DNA of 64,000 nt from the NCBI GenBank assembly GCA_013400155.1, contig VXBM01000537.1, positions 290,219 to 354,218 on the forward strand, written 5' to 3'. A model generated the notes under the pieces. The model was not told the DNA's origin and searched no databases. It saw only the letters and a list, made by a program, of their open reading frames with translations. Below, piece after piece: positions 1 through 13,795 of the stretch (positions are counted from its first letter, which is position 1; the number at the start of each line of letters is the position of its first letter). The position numbers were made by a program, and so were the translations under genes. The stretch is from Helopsaltes ochotensis. Taxonomy: Eukaryota; Chordata; Aves; Passeriformes; Locustellidae.

Positions 1-3000
1 TTAGTGACTGCTGGGGTCACCTGTCCTTACAGAATCCATGACCATGGTCAGAATGTGATTTTACATAATTGCTGTCTTCCCTGCTAACATGTCACTTATC
101 TGACTGCCTGGACAGCCAAGTGCAGCAAATCCAAGCAGTGCTGTTCAAACAGAACCCATCACATACTGTCACAGCCACTGAAGCAAAGTTTGCAGATGGG
201 AAAGAGAAGGTTTGTTTAGGTTTTTCTTCTCCTGACTGAAAATATTTTCTTATGGCATCAGCTCTTGCTTTCACTTTTTTATTGTGTAGCTTCAGAACAG
301 ATGCTGAGGAATTATTTATTAGATTGTAGGTTAGGAAAGGGGTAAGCAAAAAGGGCAAATACAGAGTTTTTTCTGTTTAACCCCTATTCAGTTTTTCAAT
401 ATCTCCAGAGCTAGACCTGATCTTTGAAGTGAAGGTTTTCAAGATTTGTTGGGCAGTTTTTGGAGTTTGTCTCATGTATTCTTTCTGCACTAGGAGTATT
501 CAATATGGGTGCCAGGATTCTTTATCTTGAACTGTGGAGTTTGATCTAAGGAGCAGAACATGCTGTAATATAGATCCTCATTAGTTTTCTGTTTTTCTTT
601 TATAGCTATTTTGGCCACTGTAGGCTGTAGAGATTCACCTGACCAAATATAGATGTCTACAGCTGATCCAGTCACCCTAGGCTCCTTTTCTAATCAACAG
701 AGAAAAATAAACATATTCAGACTGTGATTTTATCCCACCCTAAAATAGATCTCTAAAATAGGTTAGCTGAAGTGCACTGTAAAATTCTTATTTCTCTCTG
801 TTAACTTTAAAGGGAGACATTTGTAGACATCTAAAGAATAGATCTCCAAAGATTAGAAGTGTAGACATGTTAAGTTTGATGAAACAAGTCCCACCTAAAC
901 TTTTTGCTTCCCTCTGTGGGAGTTTATTGTCTTCTACTAAAGTGTTGGAACATTTAAATCTCTTTTTTTCTGACCTTGCCAATAGCAAAGCAGGAGATAA
1001 TGGGTTACTTTTGCATTCATTTCTGTTGATTTAAGGATTTTTGACTGTAGGCAATTTACGGGACAAAAGCCTGCCACTCTATGAAAGGCTCGTGCTAGCT
1101 GAGAGCAAAGCCTGCGCTCTCTTACTTGCACCTGATTTCCCAACAACTGTCAAAACATGAGCAGCTTCATCGTGGAGTTACTGAACTTCATCTAAACTGT
1201 AATGTTTTTAAAGAAACATCAAATGCTCATGAATTCTTGCTTCATAGGTTAGAGATGTGTGAAAACCTAGGATTAGCATGTATCATTTCCATTTTCAGTA
1301 TTTTTCTGGAAGTAGCAGTATTTTTTTCTAGCCTGTTTGGAAGATCACTTTTGATTTTCTCTGTTTCAGGTGGGATGTTGGCTGCACATTCAGCACAGGG
1401 AAGGTATGAATATTAGCTGTATGTCAGCATCATTCAGTGGAGATTTCCAGCTTCTCAGGATAGTTTCATGTAGGGATGGAAGTAGATAAAGGCAGTCTAC
1501 AAATCAAATTTGTTGACAGTGTTTTCATTTAAATATTTTGCACTAATAGCCATGGGAGGAGACAATAATTTAGTGAACTTAGCCTAAAGGTCTGATAGCT
1601 GCTCTTAACTTGTTAGTCAGTTTTGAAGTAAATGTATAAGCCAGTTGAAAGTCAAGAATAACCAGAGAAGAATGAAAGTGTGTCCCTGAAGTGAAAAGAA
1701 AGAAAAATGGAATTTTTTTCTTCCGAGACAGCATAACATACATGGAAACATGTTTTTCTTTCCTCTTCCCTTGCATGGCAGAAGATTTACTAATGAACTT
1801 GAAAAATCTGATACATTATCATGTGTTATCTGAAAATATGCTTTACATGAAATGTTCAAAGATAACTGCATGTTACTTAACCTTAAAACTTAACTGTCTT
1901 TAGGGAGAAAGGGTAGTTTCCAAAGAAAACAGTGCCTGACTGAGAAGCACTAAGACCTCCTGAAGGAGAGAAAAGAAATTAAAACATCACTGTAAAATAT
2001 GGCCCCTCTTTTTGCAATAGCAAGGAGAGGTATAGTCCTGTTGACCTAAGTGCTCTAGAAGTGTATGGTGATTCCTATTTATGTCAAAAATGTGAAAGCT
2101 CTTGGAATTTTTTGGAAAACGGTGAAATCGTTATCATGCCAGTCTTGTTGCAATTACGACCTCCATATGCGTACACACATCTATATCTGTTTAATAAAAA
2201 TATTTTTAACAGAAAAAGATTGTTATCATGGGGCTTGTTTACATAAAAAGTTAGTGAGATTTTGTTGGATCTCAGCTGAAATGCACCAAATAAAAAAATC
2301 AGTGCTTTTGTACAAGATCAGCTCACAGACATGTAAAATGTTAGTATTGGAATTCAAGAAGGCAGTGATGGACAGAAACCCGAATCTTTCTTTAATCTTT
2401 TGCAGCACAGTGAAAAAGGATAGAGGTGAATAATGCTTTTAAGGCATATTCTTTATATATGTTCTTGTTATTTTGTTACATAAAGAGCAACCTCACATTT
2501 TGGTAGACTCAAAAGATATTAGTGAGATAAGGTGCTCAGGCTCTGGAATGCTGCAGAAAAATCTTTTAGGTCTGAGATGTAACATTTATGTGAAGACTCT
2601 GTCTGTGTACTCTGTAATTCACAGAAACTAGGAATACTTGCTGCATTAGCTCATTCATGTTTTCTTCTTTATGTGTTTTATCACAGTGCATCCTCTCCAA
2701 AGTTTCTCACAATCCAGATAATCACTGCCAATGTGTGATCTCTAACCATTCATAGTCCCTCTTACTAGAAATTATTAACCTTTCTTTCTTGCCTGACCTC
2801 TACTGACCCCTCTGCACTTTCCATCCTGGATCAGCTATCCACACTCTAAAACAGAGTGTTTTCATCTGAAGTGTGAGCCAAGGACCTGAATTTTGCTTTT
2901 GCTGCTGCAGTCTTGAAAATTCTTCCAGTCCTTGACATCAGTGTGTAGTTTTATGACCATACCAGCTTCACAGTTTCATCTTAGGAGGTAAATTTTCCAC

Positions 3001-6000
3001 TCCTATGCCATAAATCATTTAAATCTTTTCTTGCTGACCTTGTAAAATGCCCTCTCTGCATTGTTTACTCCTGTTGGGGTGTTGCCCAAGTCCTCTGGGC
3101 AGTTTCAGTTGAGGTAATTAGCTTTTGCTTGCTGACAAATCTGCTTTGGTTATTCTTCACTCTGCCTGTTAAACACAGGACTGTATTCCTAGACCAGAAT
3201 AAATTCTGTCCCATTCTGTGTTAGAGAGAACAAGGGTTCAGTTTCTCATATAGAGACAATGCTGTTAACTCTTGTCAAAGCACTATTACTTGCTCAGTAC
3301 CAGGAAAGCCGGGTGTGTAGTTGTCTAGTGAGCTCACCTAGATGGAGAATAACCTGAAAGAAAAATTATTTGGTGTTGCTTAGTGTTAACCTGCAGCAAC
3401 AGCTCTGCTTACGTGATTTGAAGGGAAATACAGAGGTGAGAACAGACTAACTGGGGTGAGACTGTTTGGGAACCGAACTGCCTACAGACAGTAACGCCCA
3501 CTGAATCTGTTCTAACTTCTTTCACTGTGAGAATCAAGAAGGTAAATTTGCAGTGTTGCTCTTTTGGGTAATATTTTTAATATTTTCCTTGTCTGTTTTC
3601 ACAAAAATATTTTCACAATGTTTTCCCAGTATTTCCCAATGCAAGCTACTGTTTGTATATGCAATAGACATTGCCAAAGACTTTTCAGATTGATTTCATT
3701 TGAAGAACTTAATGCTTTTGCTGTAGCAAAAGTACAAAACAGCTTTTAAAACATTACTAGTAATTATCCTGTGTAATTTTCTTACAGTCACAAAGCTGAC
3801 CACATCAGTCTGTGGAAAAATTATTTTCAGGATTTTTATGACAGGCTTCCAGGATTTCATGCTCCAAAAGCATAGTGTCCAAAACATTCAGCCATCACAG
3901 GAATATTTTTTTTTCAAATGTTGAAGATGTTTATGTGATGGTACATTCTACATTTCATCATTCTTATTTGTTACAAGACAATTTACATTTGCTAAGCTAT
4001 TTTGTTTTGTTTTCAGCATCTACATAGATTTTTCTTGTTTTAAAGGAAATAAACTGATTTGGGGTTTCTGGTTGGGCTTCTGAGGTTTTTTTATGGTAGG
4101 GCTGGTTGTACATTGAAACAGGTTGCTGGAAGACACTGTTGAGCTTCCATTCTGGGAAATATTAAAAAACAAACAAGGTGATACAGCTGCCTGTAGTATC
4201 TGACCATGCTTGGAGCAGGATGGTTGAATTAATCATCTCCAGAGCTCTCTTCCAACCACAACTATTCTAGAGTTGTGTAAAATTCAGTATGAGTAGGCGG
4301 GTACCTACCTACATGCGCACGTAGGCAAAGGCAGGAAAACACTTCTTTGTTTGCAATTGACATACTTACTTGCCTGGAGAGCTGGGAGGTAGGACCTTCT
4401 TTGAGATAGAATTTGATGTTTAGCATTTCGAGTGATAAAGATGTCTACCTGCATTATTCTAGGTGGAAGCAGTTGAGAAGTTAGAGGCATCAAAGAATAA
4501 ATGCTCTTTAAGTGTTAATTATTTTTGTGTGATAATGATTCTCCTTACCCTTTCCTTCCAGTATTAAGACCTAGCCTACAATGATCCCTTTGTTGTACAG
4601 TTAATTAGAATTTTGACTTCTTTAAATGGATTATTTAATCCTTTAAAAGGATTAAATGATTGGGAATTTTTTTTAGGATATAGTTCAGGGATTCATTATT
4701 TTGGTATTTTTTAATATTGTCAGTTTCTAAAATAATCAAAAAACCACAGAGGTAGTTTTTATTATTTCTTATGAAGTAGGTTTATATGCCAGTGGATTGA
4801 TAAAATTACTTGCCTGTTCAGAGCTTGAGTTTGTTTAGTTTTTAACAGATTATATTCTGGGAATGTTTTATGGTTTCAGAAGATTTATAGGGCTACATTT
4901 AATGGCAATTTCTTTTGCCTGCTCTGTAGCACGTGCCATGGTGGTTTTAAGTGTGTTGTGCATGTTTGACAAGTTAGAAACTCGGCAAACCCCATCAGTG
5001 CTGAGCCACACTGTCTCAGACTTGTTTTTGTTGGCTGGTATCCACTACCATGCTATAAAATACATTTACTTGACAGAAGAAAGTGGAGAACCACATTAAC
5101 TACAGAGTTTTAAAAGTCTGGCTAGCCACATGGAATAAATATTAATAAAAGAAAAGGCCACCCACCTTTGACCTTCAATACTTGTTACTAGCTTTGGTGT
5201 CTCAGAGTTACTTTATCATTTTGAGCATTACATAACAGTATGTAAGACTCTTATTAAATCCAACAACTTATTAGCAATTCTGTATTGTGTACTTCAGATT
5301 TACCTCTAAAAATACTGTTCTGTAATTCTCTTGTAACAAGTAAACCAGGGGTTTTTTTACCTATAAGTAAATGGGAAAGTGTAATGTTGTATTTTGTATA
5401 TATGTAGATGGAGGATGCTTTGCTGGGGAACCTTGTAAAGAATGGCTGTTTGATTAATGAAACTTCATCTCACTCAGTTTTTCTTCTTAAAAGAGAATAC
5501 AAAGCAGAAAAAACAGCTCAGGAGATTGTCATGCATTGTCTTGTGGTAAAATGAAGTTCCGATTCATGATGGCTGAATGGGCTTCAGAATTTTTTCAATA
5601 TTTTTAAAGTTATGTGCCTCCTAACATCAAAAAAATGGATGTTGCCCTGATTTTTGCAGCCTTTCTGATGTGTTTCTTAGCTTTTAGAATGGAGTCAGAA
5701 TCCTCAATGTTTAGATAGTGCTTTGCCGTTCTCACGCTGGTGTTATCTGTAAGATAGGGTTTGTTCGGGAAATGGATTGGTAAATATCACATGCCTTTGG
5801 ATGCAAATTGTACTGACTGACTGTCAGCTGGGCCAGTGGAGATGAGAGGTGTTCACCTTCTCATCCAATCCCTGGCATGGACCTGCGGTCTACTTAAGAA
5901 AGAATAAACAAAGGCCCTCTTTTGGGTCCTTCTTCTCATCGAGTGTCCTGTGTGGTTCTTGCTGAGCTGAACAGCCCACAAATGGAGGCTGGACCAAACC

Positions 6001-6952
6001 AGAAATAGTATAGAACATGCAATGGGAAGTGGAAGGAGAAGAAAGGAAAGGCTAGAAAAGGGAGCATTGTTCCATGAAATACTAACAAGATAATCCATCT
6101 TGGTAGCTCTGGGTACATTTGTTACATAAGTGGCACAAACCAACTTCAGCCTTGGACAACATCCATTTAAGGCATTACTGTCTGTCAAAAATACTTTCTT
6201 TTGTGTTTTTGATGAGATGTGTTGTCCTTTGTGGCAGATTGTTGCCTCTTTGGCTCTCTGGAATCAGAAGTTTGAGTCTTAGAGTTTCTGTGCTGTCCTG
6301 CTGAATCAGACTGAGAACAGAACTCACATGGAAATTCAAAGTCACATGTAGAACAATACTCCTAATGTCTGAAAATGAGCTTTGCTGCTGACCAGAAGGG
6401 TGACAGCACTGTGAGACATTGGCTTCAAATACCAAGTTCTTAGTGTTGTGGGGAAGAAAGAAGCAGGAGTGAAAATCAGCATCTCTTCCATTTCTGCAGT
6501 CAGCAAGTGAAAGGTCAACAGTGTATGACAAGAAGGGAAAAAATAGCTGAAGTGATGAATGAAGTGGAAGAACTAAGAAATAAAAATAAGAGTACAAAAG
6601 TCATAGAGGCCTGAATTGCTATTTCATATCTGAAGCACTTAATTGTTCTCCTTCAAATCCCTCTTTAACTTTCAATTTTCATTATGCCCATAAACATCCT
6701 GGCATGTCAGTAGAAACCACTGGTTATCACAGTCTCACCAATTTTTTTTTTCTTCCCTGTCTACATCCTGGTGTTGTCACTCCTTTTACATTGTATTCTA
6801 CTCCGGAGTTACTCATTCATGTATTCACACATGCTCATTCATGTGCTTAAGCTTGGTCCTGCTACAGTGTCATGCGCTCTTTGACAATGTGAATATTAAT
6901 TCTAAGATCCAGATGAGTGACCAACTAATTGTATTATCTCACTCTATTTCAG
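1..6952 (+). other. WDR70: WDR70 intron (3' part), no exon recognised
   Basis: This stretch precedes the first WDR70 exon in the window. Read on both strands it shows AT-rich intronic DNA with only short chance open frames. I looked for the preceding WD-repeat exon, whose end should abut a codon boundary because the exon at 6,953 starts in phase 0, and did not find it. It probably lies upstream of the window. The one recognisable repeat is a CR1 tail near 4,110-4,285. The intron ends in a pyrimidine-rich acceptor (ctctatttcag) at 6,952. Confidence 0.7.
4110..4285 (+). repeat. CR1 LINE 3' end fragment
   Basis: The stretch reads like the 3' tail of an old avian CR1 element. It has a 'gagcaggatggttgaattaatcatctccagagctctcttccaaccacaac' type segment followed by a decayed 'attctagagttgtg' terminus, which matches the usual CR1 order 'tagatgatctccagaggtcccttccaacc' then 'attctgtgattc'. 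It is heavily diverged, 5'-truncated and has no coding sequence left. The call rests on remembered consensus similarity, not on an alignment. Confidence 0.6.
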
Positions 6953-7053
6953 AGTGTTGTGCGTTGCCTTTGGCATCCCAAGCTGAACCAGATCATGGTT
7001 GGTACTGGAAATGGTTTAGCCAAAGTGTACTATGATCCTGTCAAAAGCCAGAG
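6953..7053 (+). CDS. WDR70: WDR70 internal coding exon (last WD repeat)
   Basis: This is the first of five WDR70 exons in the window. WDR70 is a nuclear WD40-repeat protein of about 650 residues; in yeast and human cells it acts with CUL4-DDB1 ubiquitin ligase to promote histone H2B monoubiquitination and end resection at DNA breaks. The exon is 101 nt, begins on a codon boundary and ends with two bases of a split Arg codon. It encodes 33 residues including VVRCLWHPKLNQIMVGTGNG and a following KVYYDP, typical of the final blade of the propeller (W-H-P, then a G-T-x-N-G turn). It is bounded by acceptor ctctatttcag and donor gag/gtatgt. Earlier exons lie outside the window, so the gene is partial at its 5' end. 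The amino-acid match to vertebrate WDR70 is near-identical from memory. Confidence 0.95.
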
Positions 7054-8451
7054 GTATGTAATCGCATTTTATTGTGGTTGTTTTCTCAAATTTAGTCTGA
7101 TTCTATGATTCAATGATTATACTAAGAAATGAGAAAAACTATTTCAGTAACATTTGTTTTGCAGGGTTCTACTTATACAGCAGCAGTAGAAAGAAAAAAA
7201 TAACCCAAAATGTTTGCTTATGAAGAGTGGCACTTTTTCCTCTGAGCTTTTCCTTTTGCAGTCTGCTGGCCTTTCTACTTGAATTTTGTCACTTTCATTT
7301 TTTAACTGCATGAAATCTGCAGTAAGAACAACCTGGCTCTTGGGGTTTGCCAAAGAAGTGTTACTGAATGGGTATTTATTGTATTTAGTCTTTTTTGTTT
7401 TAATGCATATTTTCTTCCTGAAGTAAAAGTCTTGTTTAGAAGCATCAACTTCAGTACCAATGAAGTAATACTGGAATTTGATAAGGTGCAAAGCAAGGAA
7501 GCACATCCTCACCTTTCTTCTAGTCTTCTTCACTACCCTCATTTATCACTTGAGGATTTTGCCTGTACATCTAAGGGAAGGGTGGTACTGATTTATCAGA
7601 CCGTGACTTGCCAACCTAAGATTAAGAGGGCCTAAGTAACCTATAAATACCTGTTTTGCAATTAATTTTCCTTTGCCATCTGGGTTGGCTGGAGAACTGG
7701 GGCATGCTTCCTTACTGTCAGCTGGGAGGAAATGTACAGTTCATTGATGCTGAGTGGAATAAATAAGGTGTTCTTCCAATGTGTGCGCCATCTTTGTTTT
7801 GCTGGCATCCTAAACCAAACTGTGTTACAGTTAATGTTTTCTGGATACTTACTGTCACCTGGGCACTTAGATGTGATGATAAACTCTGGTTTACAAGATT
7901 ATCAGAAATAAATTTTATTTTTCTGGTTCTGGCAGTTTAGAGAACAAGAATGTTGGTCATCATTGTTTGAGCCACAGACGCTTAGCCCAGTTTTATGCCT
8001 GGTTTGCTTCCTGCTATTTACCATGAGGAGGAAAATACCAGTGGTTTAAATCAATCTTGCTGTAGCCAGGTTTATGCTGTCTTTCCTGCCTCAGTGTTGC
8101 AAGGCAGCTCTGGTTAGATAACTGCCATCTCTGCTGCTTTGGAGGAATTATATCAGGCGTGAATGAGTGCCCAAGTTTGGAGAGCAGCACTTCCAGTGTG
8201 CACACTAATGTACTGTGGACAAATGAAGTGTGAAATGAATCTTCCACCCTTATTTCTGCATGTCATATAAACTGTTCTGTAACAGAAACACTATAATCTC
8301 TCTACCCTCCTTCACATGAATATGAACAGGCAAAGATACACACATTCATGAGTATTTAGAGTGCTGTATAATTCTGTTGAGACTGTCTTGAATAAAAACT
8401 GGTTTCTGTTTGATATAAACAGACTAACTGAACTGCTTTGTTTCCTCCTAG
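7054..8451 (+). other. WDR70: WDR70 intron
   Basis: A 1,398 bp GT-AG intron in phase 2 between two WDR70 exons. It opens with gtatgt and closes with tttcctcctag. It is AT-rich and only chance open frames were seen; no repeat family was recognised. Confidence 0.85.
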
Positions 8452-8531
8452 GGGAGCAAAATTATGTGTGGTCAAAACAAAACGAAAAGAGAGACAAGCA
8501 GAGACTCTCACGCAGGATTACATTATAACAC
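8452..8531 (+). CDS. WDR70: WDR70 coding exon, start of C-terminal tail
   Basis: An 80 nt exon. Its first base completes the Arg codon split from the previous exon, and its last base opens a Pro codon completed at 11,183. It encodes GAKLCVVKTKRKERQAETL followed by TQDYIIT, a strongly conserved segment directly after the WD40 propeller. The cluster of Lys and Arg (KTKRKER) is visible. The splice sites are tttcctcctag/ and acac/gtaag, both good consensus sites. The exon is too short to stand out as an open frame by itself; it was placed by reading the conserved protein and matching phases on both sides. Confidence 0.94.
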
Positions 8532-11182
8532 GTAAGAAATTTAAACATATCGTTATAGCAGCATCCTTAGCTTGTTCTTAGGTTTGAAATTATTTGAAAT
8601 TATAGCTTTATTTTGTCTGCTCTAAAAGGCAGTCTTTCATTAAGTATTCATCACTGGTGCTATATATTGGTGCTTCATACAGATTTTTTATAGCGTTGCA
8701 CAACTGGAAAGGTATATCTAATCTGTATGCTCTGTAAAGTTGTTAATAGTGGTTGGTTTCTTGATTGTGGTGCTTCTGAAAGCTTCAAAAATTTTGTAGC
8801 CTTTTTAAATCATCAGTTTTCCATAACTTAATTGTGGAATGTAGATGGGTTTAGGAAGTTTTGCCACTTTGCAGTACCAGTGACAAAATCAGAGATGAGA
8901 GATAGGTTTGTAGAAATAAAAAATTATTTTTTCAAAATTTAGAATTTATCCAAGTTATACAGGGTTTTAAATAGTTTAACTATCCCTAGCCATAGGGGTT
9001 TTTAAGAGCTTATGTTTGTAGTAAGGATCTCTAACACATGAGAAATAGTTACCATTGCTAATATAAAATATTTAATAATCTGCCTTTTTCCAGCAACAAA
9101 ATTTACAGTGGAATGAGGGGATTAACTGAGACATCTTGACCATCCCCATTCACCTGTGTAGTGTTTCCTCATGTGAAATGAAAACAGTCACGTGGTTGTG
9201 GTGTCCTGCTTCTCTTCATCCTCTTCCAGTTCCAGTGTGCAGTTCTGATTTCTAGTAGCATCGGTTTTACACCAAGACTAAAACCATTTCTCTATTAAAA
9301 AAACAAGTTGTTGGCAGCATAATAAACAAAAAGAGGTTTAGAATAAGAAAATTTGGGCAGTCTTGGTAGCTAGACCCAATGCACTTTGGTTCTGGGTTCC
9401 CATCTTGGGCACTTCCCAGACACACCTGTCTCCAGCCTACCTTACTGCTGCAGATGTCCAGTTTTTGGGGTGAACTTAAGTAGTAACTGCCAAAGATCAG
9501 GGTTATTTCTCTTCATTGGGTGCTCTTAATTCATCCTCCACTGTAACACTTTGTGTGCACTGTCATTAGTGTTTATACTCTAAAGAATTTCTGTGATTTT
9601 TTAAAGAAAATTCTGCTTAAAACCCAGTGGAACTGGTGTATTCAATGGCATTTATAAATGTCATTGAAAGATGTAGGTCTCAGTTATGCAAATTTTTGGG
9701 ATCTTATCACTGAGTTCTAGCTGATTAACTGTTTCTTCCACATTATTTTGAAACTAAACAAAGATGCTTCCATATGCGTAAATGCAGAAAAATGTTGTAA
9801 GGATTTGCTTAGCAAATTTTTAATTTTTTTGCATATTTTGGAAACTTTTCAGAGGTTAGATGTCTCTCTTTTAAGTTTACAAATAGGACGGGGAAGACCT
9901 GAAGATCCCTGAAGTGGTTTTGCAAAGTAAAGTAACCCCTTTTTTCCCCTTCTTTTTTTCTTCCTTTTTTTTTTTCCTTCAGACTTCTTGTTGCTCTTTA
10001 ATATCAGAATTGTCTGTAATGGCTACTTAAAGTGCAGAAATGTTGTTTTAAGGGATTAAGTGTCACTTTTAAAACACAGGAATACACAGCATGGTTTTCC
10101 CTTAGACAGCCTTGACTCCATAAATGGATCTGTGCATTAGTCACCTCAGATGCTCTATGGAAACTGATCAAGCTTAGTACTTCCCAGAAAATTGTCCCTG
10201 GCGTTTCATACTTAATGAAATCTGCAAAAATAATACCTAAACATCTGTTTCCAGATATCTGCTGTGTGTTCTCCTGGCTGTGACTTCATTCAGTCTAATA
10301 AATTGAACAGACTTACAGAAATAAGGTGAAAACTCAAGCTGATAGGTGCCTGAGTGCTCCCTGATGGTTTTTGTGTTCAACATAGGATGGTGTTCCTAAA
10401 TTTAAGATTTGTTTTGTTATTTTTTATCTTTACTGGATCATTTGATGGCTGCAAAATTTCCCAGATTTTGGGAAACAGCAGCAATGAGCACACCTGTGTG
10501 TGAGATCTAAACCTTGTTGCAAGAAAGCCTTTTGCATTAACGTGGTGTTTCTCTGTTGCTGACAAATGATTCTCTTGTCTGAGTGGATCAAAGTCATTAC
10601 TGTGACTGAAGATAGCACTTCTAGGAGAAAACAGAAGTTCTAAATCCTGACAGTTTAGCCAGACTATCATGATATTTTTCCAATGGTGATTAATCTTATT
10701 ATTTAAGAAAGAACATGATTGTGACTTCATGCGCATAAAATTACATTTGGAATCATTGAGGGTTTTTTCCTCCATTCTTTGTCATATCCAAGAATATATC
10801 AAGTGCGTTGTCATGCTCTTAGAATATGAGAAAGCTGAAGAGACATGGGAAGTTCAGAGAAGAGTAACTGATTGGTCACAGTGCTAATGTTGAGAACTGA
10901 ATGATAGAGGTATGAATGAAATATGCATAAACTGTGTAAACAGTATTTCACATGAGAGGCTCCTGTCTGAAGGAACCCTGATATCTGACTGTTTTCATCT
11001 TTGAAAAATTCAGCAGAAAGAAACCCCTGAGAGTACAACATAGTACACCGCTCTTTGGATATGGGATTACTGCTCCTGTCACCTTTTCCATTGCAAGAAA
11101 GAATCCAACTCTTTGTATTTAACATAATAAAAAGAAAATGGAATTTCTAACATTTAATTGTCTCCAAACTGTGACCCTTCAG
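8532..11182 (+). other. WDR70: WDR70 intron
   Basis: A 2,651 bp GT-AG intron in phase 1, donor gtaaga, acceptor gtgacccttcag. It contains homopolymeric T runs near 9,940-9,980. No mobile element was recognised, and open frames inside it on either strand carry no recognisable domain. Confidence 0.85.
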
Positions 11183-11299
11183 CCCATGCACTTCCGATGT
11201 TCCGTGAACCTCGACAACGAAGCACAAGGAAACAGCTGGAGAAGGATAGGTTGGACCCCATGAAGTCTCACAAACCTGAACCTCCAGTAGCAGGAGCAG
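11183..11299 (+). CDS. WDR70: WDR70 coding exon, conserved C-terminal region
   Basis: A 117 nt exon. Its first two bases complete a Pro codon; it then reads HALPMFREPRQRSTRKQLEK and on to DRLDPMKSHKPEPPVAGA, ending with the first base of a Gly codon. This is one of the most conserved blocks of vertebrate WDR70, downstream of the propeller, rich in Arg/Lys and Pro and likely unstructured. An open frame extends across the donor by read-through, but the splice site (gcag/gtaatc) and the match to WDR70 show the true end at 11,299. Phases in and out (1 and 1) agree with the neighbouring exons. Confidence 0.95.
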
Positions 11300-11637
11300 G
11301 TAATCTAGGCATAATCGTTTTGGCCTGTTGTATGCCAAAGGGGCCATCATGCTTTGGTGATGACACTCATTTGGATTTACATTTTTTGGGTGGTAACTCT
11401 ATTCTGTAGATGTATGGACAGTGACCAGCACTTTAAGACATTGATGTCTCATTGGAGTGTTTGCCTGCAAAAAATGAGTAATTACAGTGGCTTACTTTGG
11501 GTTACATACTCAGTAAAACACCCACATGAATACAGCCCCAAATTGAACCTTTCCTGTGGCATTAAATAACCTCTTTGTATTAGGTCACTGTTGCAGGCTC
11601 TGCATGTTTCTTAAATATTTTTCTATTCATTTCACAG
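11300..11637 (+). other. WDR70: WDR70 short intron
   Basis: A 338 bp GT-AG intron in phase 1, the shortest intron of the gene in this window. Its acceptor is preceded by a T-rich stretch (ttctatttcacag form). Nothing else was recognised in it. Confidence 0.88.
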
Positions 11638-11800
11638 GTCGTGGTGGCCGTGTTGGAACTCATGGGGTCACCCTGTCATCATATATAGTCAAGAACATTG
11701 CCCTGGACAAGACAGATGACAGTAACCCTCGAGAGGCCATTTTACGTCATGCAAAGGAAGCAGAGGAGAATCCATACTGGGTGGCTCCGGCATATGCTAA
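11638..11800 (+). CDS. WDR70: WDR70 coding exon, penultimate in gene
   Basis: A 163 nt exon that completes a Gly codon with its first two bases and ends with two bases of a Lys codon. It encodes GRGGRVGTHGVTLSSYIVKN, then IALDKTDDSNPREAILRHAK, then an EAEENPYWVAPAYA segment. All of this aligns by eye with the mammalian protein with only a few substitutions. No WD repeat is present; this is the conserved tail that follows the propeller. The exon is bounded by ttcacag/ and ctaa/gtaagg. It is followed by an 8 kb intron before the last coding exon. Confidence 0.95.
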
Positions 11801-13735
11801 GTAAGGAAACAATTCAGTAATATTTCTGCAGACCAGTAGGAATTTATTTAAAATTTATGTTTTTAATGCTATACTTTGCAGTTTTTTGATTGCCACAAAT
11901 ATGTACACCCAGAATATACTCTTTTATATAAACATGAGTTTCCAGGAGGTTAAATTGTTGAAATTTCATATTTCCAGTTTTAAAATGTACCTGCCAGTGC
12001 TAGAAGTTATTTGAAAGATTTCAAAGTTGATTTGAGCTTAGAATCCTCTCCTAATCAGTATCTTAAACTGCAATATACTTTACAAAAGGGTACTGTCCCA
12101 TTGATATATTGGGATGATTTTCCAGTATGGCCTCTAGTTCTAATTGATTCTTAGATTAAACCTTGAAAATATTTTGTGGTGTTATGACAGGATGATTGCT
12201 CAACTGTCATACATTTTTATCTGAATTTTTCCTAAATGAGGACCCAAGTACCTGCCTGAATTAACTCCGTTTTAAAGGTACAGCAATACTAAAAATTGAA
12301 TTGTTAAAATCTCCTACCAAAAATTTAACATAAAGAAATAAGGGTTCAGTGTTACATAAGTTAAAGAACCTTATCAAGATTTTTGTGGTAAAACCTTGGT
12401 GATACCACAGATGGTACTTTACTCCATTTAAATTATATGTGTGAGTGTGGTGTTTGTGTGTATATATTAAAATGAAAGTTGTGCAATATTCTTTTTGAAT
12501 GCTTTCTACCAAAGGAGATTTTTCCCTAAAAATACATACATCTCGAAAAAGTAAATACATTCACAATAGTATAAAAGTAAGTACTACATAAATGCATTTC
12601 ATACTACTAAACTGAGACTACCACTTCAAAATTTTCTAGAATTGTCACATTTTATTATCATTGGTGGAGCTTTTTTTCCGCAAACCAGTGTCAAGCAGTG
12701 TTTTCAAAATGCATAAGGAAAACATTTTTAAGAGTTGAAATAGTCTGCACAGAACAGTGTGCCAGTAATGAATTGCTTTTCTATTTTGCAGCACAGTGTT
12801 CTATCTCCAAGGCTGTACGTTCTTCAGTACTTTACTGACTACTTTCTTTATTAGTGTTCAGTTCTGTAGTGAACCAATCACCACCTCTTTCCAGAAACTT
12901 GAAATATTTTACGAATCACAGCTTGTTTCGGATGATGACATTTGTTTTCTGACTTGACCCACATGTTCACGAAGATAACTAAATAGCAGTTCCAAAGCAG
13001 CTTGAGAATGTCAGTGACCCAGCCTGGCTTTGACCAGGTAATTAATAAGTACGGCACGCTTGTAATTGATAACTATGGCATTTGGTGTTATACATCTAAC
13101 CAATGCATTATTCAGTATCATGCTTGGTACCAAAGATGGGATATTTGAAAGTCTAATTCTGTAGCAATTGTTGTAATGAATATGCTAAATACTGCTTTTT
13201 AATTGTTTGAGAGTTCAGATTGCTAGAGAGGAAATATACTCAGAATGTGTAGGCATCTGGTTTTATTTGAGGAATTCATTCTCAAAAGTAAATACAATCA
13301 CACATTCCATCGGGTAAATAGACAAATCAGCATATTTTTGGCTTAGTAACTTCATTGATTGTATATTAAATTTCATCCCCAACACCTGCAATGTAGTAGA
13401 CATGAAAGTTTTAAAACAAAGCTGTGTTAGAGGAGGCTTACTGTGTCAGGTGGCCAGATCTCATTACAGTTCCTTATTAAAGATGTGGGCTGCAGGAGAA
13501 GAGGAGAGCTGGCTGAGAAGTGGGCAGGATGCAAGTCCAGACTGCTATTAACTTACACACCAGACGGTGATATGTATGTGGAGGAATTGGACTGCAGCCA
13601 GCCACACACTGCCTTGATGGCTTTGTCAGCTGATAAATCTCATCCTGTGAAGCTGCCATTATCCTTGATTTAAAAGCTTCAATTTCAGATATATGCTGTG
13701 TAAAGAGCATTAAAAACTCCCAAACAACAATAACA

Positions 13736-13795
13736 TTATTAATAATAATAATAACATAATAACAATAATAATAACAACAGTACTAATAATTTCTA
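13736..13795. repeat. AAT/AAC-type triplet microsatellite
   Basis: An interrupted run of aat, ata and aac triplets with no C or G except in a few positions. It is low-complexity intronic DNA. Confidence 0.85.

Noticed and set aside
11158..11409. Open frame running through the WDR70 exon and beyond as a single coding unit
   Set aside because: Only 11,183-11,299 matches WDR70 and it is bounded by good splice sites; the flanks are intron.
13443..13673. 76-codon open frame in the WDR70 last intron, with a well-formed look
   Set aside because: No splice sites in phase with WDR70, no known domain, and an overlapping frame on the other strand of similar length.
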